Of a stretch of DNA of 6,605 bases, positions 1-4,589 are shown piece by piece (the first letter of the stretch is position 1; the number at the start of each line of letters is the position of its first letter). Source of the stretch: Opitutia bacterium UBA7374. Lineage in GTDB: Bacteria > Verrucomicrobiota > Verrucomicrobiia > Opitutales > Coraliomargaritaceae. The stretch is from positions 1 to 6,605 of the forward strand of contig DKOA01000021.1 in NCBI GenBank assembly GCA_002469895.1, read 5' to 3'. A program made the translations under genes and the position numbers. Below the pieces are notes generated by a model that saw only the letters and a program-made list of their open reading frames with translations, made no database searches and was not told the DNA's origin.

Positions 1-183
1 AACATCCTCGGCGACGTCTAGGTTGCCATCACCATCGAGGTCTTCATTGACTTCAGTAGTTCCACTTAAACTGCCAATCCCTGGTCCTGCAGGTGAAAAA
101 TCATCTGCTATCGGAGCGGCCGACAGCGAGAAGTAACTGAATATAAGCGACAATAAAATCGCGTGCGATGATTTTAGTTTCAT
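1..183 (-). CDS. Secreted protein with EF-hand-like calcium loop (N-terminus only)
   Basis: An open frame starts with ATG at 183 and runs off the left edge, giving 61 residues and no stop. It begins MKLKSSHAILLSLIFSYFSL: two lysines, a hydrophobic core and an SAAPIA/DD boundary near residue 26, as in a Sec signal peptide. A Gly/Ser/Pro-rich stretch follows. Residues 48-59 then match the 12-residue EF-hand loop: D48, D50, D52, G53, N54, L55, D56 and E59 fall at the expected positions. Such DxDxDG loops occur in secreted bacterial proteins, where they bind calcium, often as tandem repeats or dockerin-like modules. The next residues (E59-D60-V61) could lead into another loop, but the window ends. 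Export and calcium binding are inferred from sequence; the rest of the protein is unknown. No Shine-Dalgarno is seen before the ATG. The gene is separated from the operon on its right by 401 bp and is probably transcribed independently. Confidence 0.8.
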   Translation of the reverse strand, partial: MKLKSSHAILLSLIFSYFSLSAAPIADDFSPAGPGIGSLSGTTEVNEDLDGDGNLDVAEDV

Positions 184-246
184 GTTAGTATAGTATTTGT
201 GCAATTTGCTGATTATTTTAGCAGGTTTAGCAATTAAATCTATTAA

Positions 247-287
247 AAGTTTTGTAACCCATAACTCAAGTTTTGTAACCCATAACT
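247..287. repeat. Perfect 20-bp tandem direct repeat, 21-bp period
   Basis: AAGTTTTGTAACCCATAACT occurs at 247-266 and again at 268-287 with no mismatch, separated by one base. Inside each copy TAAC occurs twice, 7 bp apart, so TAAC starts at 255, 262, 276 and 283. The 21-bp period is two helical turns, which would place the copies on the same face of DNA. The repeat lies 64 bp upstream of the secreted-protein start. A regulator-binding site or a 5'-UTR element is possible; a chance tandem duplication cannot be excluded. Confidence 0.9.
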
Positions 288-311
288 TTCCAAATATGTA
301 TTACAAGAAAA

Positions 312-351
312 ATTATATCTTTTTTATTTTTGTATTAGCTTACCAATTATA
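312..351 (-). promoter_or_regulatory. Possible promoter region, two TATAAT boxes
   Basis: Read on the minus strand, perfect TATAAT hexamers lie at 351-346 and 317-312, both upstream of the secreted-protein gene. Neither has a good TTGACA-like element 16-18 bp further upstream, and AT-rich DNA produces such matches by chance. If either is used, the 5' leader would be about 120 to 155 nt and would include the direct repeat. This is a candidate only. Confidence 0.3.
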
Positions 352-501
352 CTGTACCTTCATAAAAAGACTCCTGAAGTAGATACCTCACAGAAATACT
401 GGATGACAGTCAGCGACCACCATATAACAAGTTGAGTACCCCTGCACTACGAATTAAACGAGGAATATGTCTTCTGCTGCTGTCTTCGTATTATTTCGCA
501 G

Positions 502-519
502 TAGTTTTCCGGGAAACTA
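502..519. repeat. 18-bp near-palindrome downstream of the operon
   Basis: TAGTTTTCCGGGAAACTA pairs with itself at every position except one G-T wobble (508/513). It lies 66 bp beyond the rluD-like stop codon. As RNA it could form a stem of about 7 bp with a short loop. It is not followed by a T-run in either direction, so it does not look like a standard intrinsic terminator; a protein-binding dyad is an alternative. Confidence 0.45.
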
Positions 520-584
520 ATATATGTCTTGTGTGGCTTTGTACAGTGTGCGATCTCAGCGGTTTTAACCAGCTTGTTACGCGA

Positions 585-1523
585 CTAACTCAGCTGTGAC
601 ATGCCCTTCTGCACCCGCTCAAAATCCGCCGGTGGTTCGACCGTAAAAGACACGCGCTTACCCGTCACCGGATGCGGTATTTCCAGTTCTGTGGCATGCA
701 GCATAACCCGGGGCACTTCGATACCCTCGAGTCGGCTTGCCTTAAACCCATACGTCGGATCGCCCAGCAGCGGGTACTTGAGATGACTCATATGCACCCG
801 TATCTGATGCGTTCGTCCGGTATGGATACGGCATTCCACAAGTGCCACCCTAGGCCCAAAACGTTCCCGCACTTTCCAGTCGGTATGAGCTTCCTTCCCC
901 TTGGGGTGAACAGCCATTCGCGTACGATACACCGGATGTCGCCCAATCGGTTCGCGAATCGATCCGGACGAACGCTCCGGCACCCCAAGCACCAACGCCA
1001 GATAGCGCTTGTCCGTCGCCCGCTCACTAAAAGCCTGGACCAATCGGTGATGTGCCAGGTCTGTCTTGGCCACCACGATTAGGCCGCTTGTTTCCTTATC
1101 CAAACGATGCACAATCCCTGGTCGGTCCGGCGCCCCCACCGTGCTCAAGCGACCTGCACAATGATGTAATAGAGCATGCACCAAAGTGTTTGCCTCGGTA
1201 CCACTGCCGGGATGCGTGACCATGCCGGACGACTTATTCACGACCACAATCGACTCGTCTTCGTAGACTATCTCCAGCGGGAGCGCTACTGCACTAGGCC
1301 CGGCAAGCACCTCGGGTTCCTCCAGCGCTGCCCGCAGCAACCCGCCGACCACGACCTTCCATCGGCGATTGATCACGACGCCATCACAACTCACTCGGCC
1401 CGCATCAAATGCCTCCTGCAAGCGGGCGCGACTAACGTCCGCAAAAGCAGCCGCAAATAACTTGTCCGCCCGCACACCGGCTTCGCCTTCCGGCACTCGG
1501 TATTCAATCACCCGTTCAGCCAT
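585..1523 (-). CDS. rluD: RluA/RluD-family 23S rRNA pseudouridine synthase
   Basis: This enzyme converts uridines in large-subunit rRNA to pseudouridine. Starting at ATG 1523 it has 312 residues, close to E. coli RluD. An S4 RNA-binding domain occupies about residues 17-65, followed by the catalytic domain. The signature HRLDKETSG is at 139-147, with the catalytic aspartate at 142, and IHTGRTHQIRVH is at 233-244. S4 plus this HRLD motif fits RluD or RluC; the LDKETSG and VVAKT wording favours RluD, whose known targets are in helix 69, but the exact target is inferred. An upstream in-frame ATG at 1553 would add ten residues (MWRWLRDFCA) unlike the family. ATG 1523 overlaps the ribF stop by 8 nt (ATGGCTGA), which suggests coupling, so it was chosen. 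It is the last gene of the operon. Confidence 0.9.
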   Translation of the reverse strand: MAERVIEYRVPEGEAGVRADKLFAAAFADVSRARLQEAFDAGRVSCDGVVINRRWKVVVGGLLRAALEEPEVLAGPSAVALPLEIVYEDESIVVVNKSSGMVTHPGSGTEANTLVHALLHHCAGRLSTVGAPDRPGIVHRLDKETSGLIVVAKTDLAHHRLVQAFSERATDKRYLALVLGVPERSSGSIREPIGRHPVYRTRMAVHPKGKEAHTDWKVRERFGPRVALVECRIHTGRTHQIRVHMSHLKYPLLGDPTYGFKASRLEGIEVPRVMLHATELEIPHPVTGKRVSFTVEPPADFERVQKGMSQLS

Positions 1524-2460
1524 CGCGCAAAAGTCTCTGAGCCACCTCCACATCAGCAGTAATCTGCTCCCGCAGAGCCTCTATCGAGTTGAACTTGCGC
1601 TCCGCACGCAGGAAGTGCAGCCACTCCACCTCAATGTCTTTGCCCGGTTCTACTCCATCCCCTTCCAGTGCGTGTACTTCCAAAAGAGGCGGTTCGCCTG
1701 CAGTTACCGTAGGCCGCAAACCATAATTGGCTATAGCCGGAATCCAATCCGGCTGCCCCGCCTGACGGTAGCGAACAGAGTAGACCCCAAAGCAGGGCAA
1801 ACAATCCGGCTGCCAGGGAAGGTTCATTGTAGGAAACCCAATAGTACGCCCCAGAGCGGCACCTTCCGCTACAGTTCCTTCTGCCATATAATTGTAGCCC
1901 AATAACTCGTTGACCCGATCAATCGCACCCAACTGCAATTCCTCCCGGATCCGCGTGCTGCTGATGGGCAGCCCGTTTAAACGGAGGCGGGGCACACTGA
2001 TCACGTCCAAGCCGGCCGCTCGCCCCGTCTCCAAGAGTAGAGATACATCCCCCGCTCGGGCTCGACCAAAACGGAAATTCTCCCCGACATAAACCGCCTG
2101 CAATAATGGCAAGTGCGCCTTCAACCGAGCGGCAAAATCAGCCGCTTCCAACGATGCATAGGCACGGTCAAAATTCTTACGAATAACCAGATCAACACCC
2201 GCCGCATGCAAGCGGCCACACTTTCGGCGAATCGGCAGAAGCAATCGGGTGGGATTCTCCGGCCGGAATACCTGGCTGGGATGCGGGTCAAAAGTTAGCA
2301 CTGCGCTCACACCGCCCGTTCGGGCAGCAGAGAAGACTGCCGACTCAATCACCGCCATATGCCCCAAGTGCACTCCATCAAACATACCGATGGCTAAGTG
2401 GAGCGGGCCGGCCAACTGGCTGACTTCCTCGAATCGGTCCACCGTGGCGGGAAGTTTCAT
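1516..2460 (-). CDS. ribF: Bifunctional riboflavin kinase / FAD synthetase
   Basis: RibF phosphorylates riboflavin to FMN and adenylylates FMN to FAD in the cytoplasm. The 314-residue length is typical. The N-terminal FAD synthetase domain (about 1-185) has the nucleotidyltransferase motif GMFDGVHLGH at 25-34, TFDPHP at 56-61, VGENFRFG at 125-132 and ISSTRIRE at 166-173. The C-terminal riboflavin kinase domain (about 188-312) has GRTIGFPTMNL at 204-214, FGVYSVR at 224-230, NYGLRPTV at 245-252 and the expected acidic residue in LEVHAL at 260-265. Two family positions differ: Met for the usual Asn in GNFDG, and Met for the usual Ala in PTANL. It begins 5 nt after the truB stop, so there is no room for an FMN riboswitch directly before it. 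No strong Shine-Dalgarno is seen. Its stop overlaps the next start. Confidence 0.95.
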   Translation of the reverse strand: MKLPATVDRFEEVSQLAGPLHLAIGMFDGVHLGHMAVIESAVFSAARTGGVSAVLTFDPHPSQVFRPENPTRLLLPIRRKCGRLHAAGVDLVIRKNFDRAYASLEAADFAARLKAHLPLLQAVYVGENFRFGRARAGDVSLLLETGRAAGLDVISVPRLRLNGLPISSTRIREELQLGAIDRVNELLGYNYMAEGTVAEGAALGRTIGFPTMNLPWQPDCLPCFGVYSVRYRQAGQPDWIPAIANYGLRPTVTAGEPPLLEVHALEGDGVEPGKDIEVEWLHFLRAERKFNSIEALREQITADVEVAQRLLRDG

Positions 2461-2465
2461 TACTT

Positions 2466-3182
2466 TTAGAGTGCGTGACTCGGTACCGCCTGCAGAACAG
2501 GAACCAATTTACGACGGAGCGCGGTCGGCGAAAGCTCCTTTAAAATGTCCAGTGTATCTGCTTTATCGATACCAAACTGCCCCACGCCGGTTCGACGCAA
2601 CACGTTCAAATGCGCTCCACAACCAAAATTTTGCCCAAGGTCATGCGCCAGCGTACGCACATAGGCACCCTTACTACAGGCTACCAGAAAGGATACCTCT
2701 GGAAGCTCCGAAGCGGTCAACTCAAAGCGAGAGACGCGAATCACCCGCGGCTCACGCGGTACCGTCTTCCCCTTCCGAGCTAATTTGTAGAGCGGCTGCC
2801 CGTTCACCTTCTTCGCCGAAAACATCGGCGGCGTCTGGTACTGGTCACCGAGAAATTCCTTCATCGCCAACTGGATCGCCTCTTCCGAAAGTTCCGGTAC
2901 ATCCTTGGTCACGAGCACTTCCCCATCCGCATCCTGGGAATCCGTCTCTTCGCCCAGTTTCATCGTACCAGTGTATTCCTTGTCCATACTCATCAGGTAC
3001 TGCGAAACCTTTGTCGCTTTACCTACCAGAATTAGCATCAAGCCGGTCGCCATGGGATCTAACGTACCCGCATGGCCCACCCGTTTCATTCGAAATAACC
3101 GCCGCACACGATCCACGACATCGTGTGATGTAATGCCGCCGGGTTTATCGACCAGCAGGATACCTTCCGCTTCTTCGTTCAT
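2466..3182 (-). CDS. truB: tRNA pseudouridine-55 synthase, short form without PUA domain
   Basis: TruB makes pseudouridine 55 in the T-loop of tRNAs and also acts as a tRNA-folding chaperone. The protein opens with GILLVDKPGGITSHDVV (7-23). It carries GHAGTLDPMATG at 36-47, with the catalytic aspartate at 42, and KEYTG at 68-72, with the conserved tyrosine at 70. SKGAYVRTLAHDLG is at 170-183 and LRRTGVGQF at 195-203. It has 238 residues; E. coli TruB has 314. The sequence stops shortly after the catalytic domain, so the C-terminal PUA domain is absent, as in other short TruB proteins. The start ATG overlaps the stop of the upstream phosphoesterase gene by 4 nt (ATGA), a typical coupled junction. 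No separate ribosome-binding site is evident. Confidence 0.95.
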   Translation of the reverse strand: MNEEAEGILLVDKPGGITSHDVVDRVRRLFRMKRVGHAGTLDPMATGLMLILVGKATKVSQYLMSMDKEYTGTMKLGEETDSQDADGEVLVTKDVPELSEEAIQLAMKEFLGDQYQTPPMFSAKKVNGQPLYKLARKGKTVPREPRVIRVSRFELTASELPEVSFLVACSKGAYVRTLAHDLGQNFGCGAHLNVLRRTGVGQFGIDKADTLDILKELSPTALRRKLVPVLQAVPSHAL

Positions 3183-4207
3183 TCGGATGTTGCGCCGTCG
3201 CAGGCTTCCGCCTCCAGCGATTCCAGTTGCTTGCCAATTGCCTCCTTCAGGATTGGCAGAAATACCTCAATCGAACTATCCTCTACATTTAGACCGGCCG
3301 CACAGGCATGACCGCCACCATTAAACTGTTTGGCCAGTTGATCCACCCGGAAGCGTGGCTCCTTTGAGCGAAGGCTACCCTTGAGGGCACCACCTCGATT
3401 CTCCAGCAGTACCCCGATATCCACACCTTGAATTGAGCGGGCATAATCGACCAGACCCTCCGAGTCATCCATTGTGGCCCCACACTGGTCATACACACCA
3501 TTGCCAATCGTTCCGATGCAAACCCGACCCTCAAAACACAACTCGAGAGAGGACAGAAAATGCTGGAGGAGTCGAATCTTGGCAAAGCTCTCATTCTCGT
3601 AGAGCTCAAAGGCCGCAGCAGCGGGATGCGCACCGAACTGACAAAGCTGCCGGGCCATCTCAAAGGTAGCCGGAGTCGTTGAAGGGAAGCGGAACTGACC
3701 GGTATCAGTGGCAATCCCAACATAGAGAGCCTGCGCGGTGGTCGCATCAATGGTATAGCCGTTATCCAAAATAAATCCGGCCAGCACCTCTGCAGTGGCA
3801 GAGGATTCCGCGATCACGAAGTTCTCTTTGCCGTACTCTTTATTAGAAATATGATGATCAATATTAACCGCTACCTCTGGGAAAAACGCGGCCAATCGCT
3901 CCCCCACCCGCTTGTAGTCCGCACAGTCCACAGTCAATGCAACATGACCATCCGGAGTGAAATCATCTGCCAGCTGAAAAGGCGTGTCGCCCACGAAAGC
4001 CTGCAGGTTTGCCGGCACCGGATCCCGGTTTAGCCCAATGGCATCGATCCCCAAACCACGCAACAAGCGTGTCACCGCGACAATCGAACCGATACAATCC
4101 CCGTCCGGTCGGAAATGACCAATCACCGCAACTTTAGCTTCCTTCAAGCTACCCAATACGCGAGCAAAGCGATCACTCTGCTCAGGAAAAAATTTTTTTG
4201 TATCCAT
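3179..4207 (-). CDS. nrnA: DHH/DHHA1 phosphoesterase, NrnA-type nanoRNase / pAp phosphatase
   Basis: NrnA-type enzymes degrade RNA fragments of a few nucleotides and, in several species, dephosphorylate pAp. They use two metal ions, usually manganese. All DHH motifs are present: GHFRPDGDCIGS at 30-41 (H31, D35, D37), VDCAD at 93-97, the name-giving DHH at 117-119 and ATDTGQF at 166-172 (D168). The DHHA1 domain carries the substrate-binding GGGHACAAG at 297-305. The 342-residue length is slightly above the roughly 310-320 common in the family, with an acidic C-terminal tail (about 328-342). It starts 4 nt after rbfA, without a visible Shine-Dalgarno, and overlaps truB by 4 nt. Codons 3-7 contain an A7T6 run. 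Position between rbfA and truB is typical for nrnA. The exact substrate (nanoRNA, pAp or both) cannot be told from sequence. Confidence 0.9.
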   Translation of the reverse strand: MDTKKFFPEQSDRFARVLGSLKEAKVAVIGHFRPDGDCIGSIVAVTRLLRGLGIDAIGLNRDPVPANLQAFVGDTPFQLADDFTPDGHVALTVDCADYKRVGERLAAFFPEVAVNIDHHISNKEYGKENFVIAESSATAEVLAGFILDNGYTIDATTAQALYVGIATDTGQFRFPSTTPATFEMARQLCQFGAHPAAAAFELYENESFAKIRLLQHFLSSLELCFEGRVCIGTIGNGVYDQCGATMDDSEGLVDYARSIQGVDIGVLLENRGGALKGSLRSKEPRFRVDQLAKQFNGGGHACAAGLNVEDSSIEVFLPILKEAIGKQLESLEAEACDGATSE

Positions 4208-4211
4208 TTAA

Positions 4212-4559
4212 TTATGAGTCTTCTGTGGCCTCCATAGAATCGAGAAGATCCACAATGTGCGAACCCCTCTCCATCGAAGGATCGTGAATAAATTCAAATG
4301 CCGGAAAATATTTTAGGGTCACTCTGCGAGCCACTTGCCGACGCAAATCTTTACTGATTTCACGAAACAGTTGAGCGGCATGATGGAGAGCGGATGCGTC
4401 ACCCAGTACAGAATAATAAATACTGGCGTTGCGTAAATCCGGGCTCGTATCCACCTCACAGATCGTCACCGCCGCTGCCGTGTCACGGTAGCGTTGTCGC
4501 AACTGCTCGCTTAATTCCCGGCGAAGCAGTTCATTCACTCGTTTCATTCGCTTGGACAT
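4212..4559 (-). CDS. rbfA: 30S ribosome-binding factor A
   Basis: RbfA is a small KH-like protein that binds the immature 30S subunit and assists maturation of the 16S rRNA 5' end; it is important in cold adaptation in E. coli. The 115-residue protein has the expected family blocks: RVNELLRREL at 7-16, VTICEVDTSPDLRNASIYYS at 31-50 followed by VLGD, and FPAFEFIHDPSMERGSHIVD at 85-104. The length is normal. ATG 4559 gives the usual MSKRMKR opening. An AGGGA sequence lies about 12 nt upstream, a weak and rather distant Shine-Dalgarno candidate. The gene follows infB after 30 nt and precedes the phosphoesterase gene by 4 nt, consistent with coordinated expression with IF-2. Confidence 0.95.
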   Translation of the reverse strand: MSKRMKRVNELLRRELSEQLRQRYRDTAAAVTICEVDTSPDLRNASIYYSVLGDASALHHAAQLFREISKDLRRQVARRVTLKYFPAFEFIHDPSMERGSHIVDLLDSMEATEDS

Positions 4560-4589
4560 GGCTGCATCAAATCCCTGCCGGTTAAACCA

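Larger units (their letters stand above)
184..584. other. Intergenic region without a recognisable gene
   Basis: This stretch separates the last operon gene from the secreted-protein gene, both on the minus strand. The half near the secreted gene is strongly AT-rich (12 G or C in 301-360), unlike the flanking genes. It contains a perfect 20-bp direct repeat, two TATAAT-like boxes on the minus strand and an 18-bp near-palindrome. No tRNA, no convincing coding frame and no hairpin followed by a T-run were found. It presumably holds the end of the operon transcript and the promoter of the next gene, but neither can be placed with certainty. Confidence 0.75.

Noticed and set aside
340..363. Seven-codon mini-ORF (MKVQYNW) on the minus strand with AGGAG 7 nt before its ATG
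   Set aside because: The spacing is good, but the peptide has no leader-like residue run and overlaps a candidate -10 box, so it may not even be transcribed. It is treated as chance.
197..382. 61-codon open frame on the plus strand in the intergenic region
   Set aside because: The frame lies in very AT-rich DNA, includes the direct repeat (SFVTHN twice) and has no ribosome-binding site or family resemblance; composition alone can explain it.
555..575. Hairpin AGCGGTTTTAACCAGCT as an intrinsic terminator of the operon
   Set aside because: The stem is short with a bulge and a small loop, and no T-run follows on the minus strand.
1524..1553. Ten-residue N-terminal extension of the RluD-like protein from ATG 1553
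   Set aside because: The extra residues do not resemble the family, whereas ATG 1523 gives the normal start before the S4 domain and a coupled overlap with ribF.
1369..1905. 178-codon open frame on the plus strand, antisense to rluD and ribF
   Set aside because: No family motif is seen and it crosses two real genes on the opposite strand.
2461..2465. FMN riboswitch controlling ribF
   Set aside because: Only 5 nt separate truB and ribF, which leaves no space for an aptamer outside coding sequence.
2249..3133. 294-codon open frame on the plus strand, antisense to ribF and truB
   Set aside because: It lies fully opposite two well-supported genes, is rich in Pro, Ser and Arg with no recognisable domain, and looks like a by-product of their codon use.
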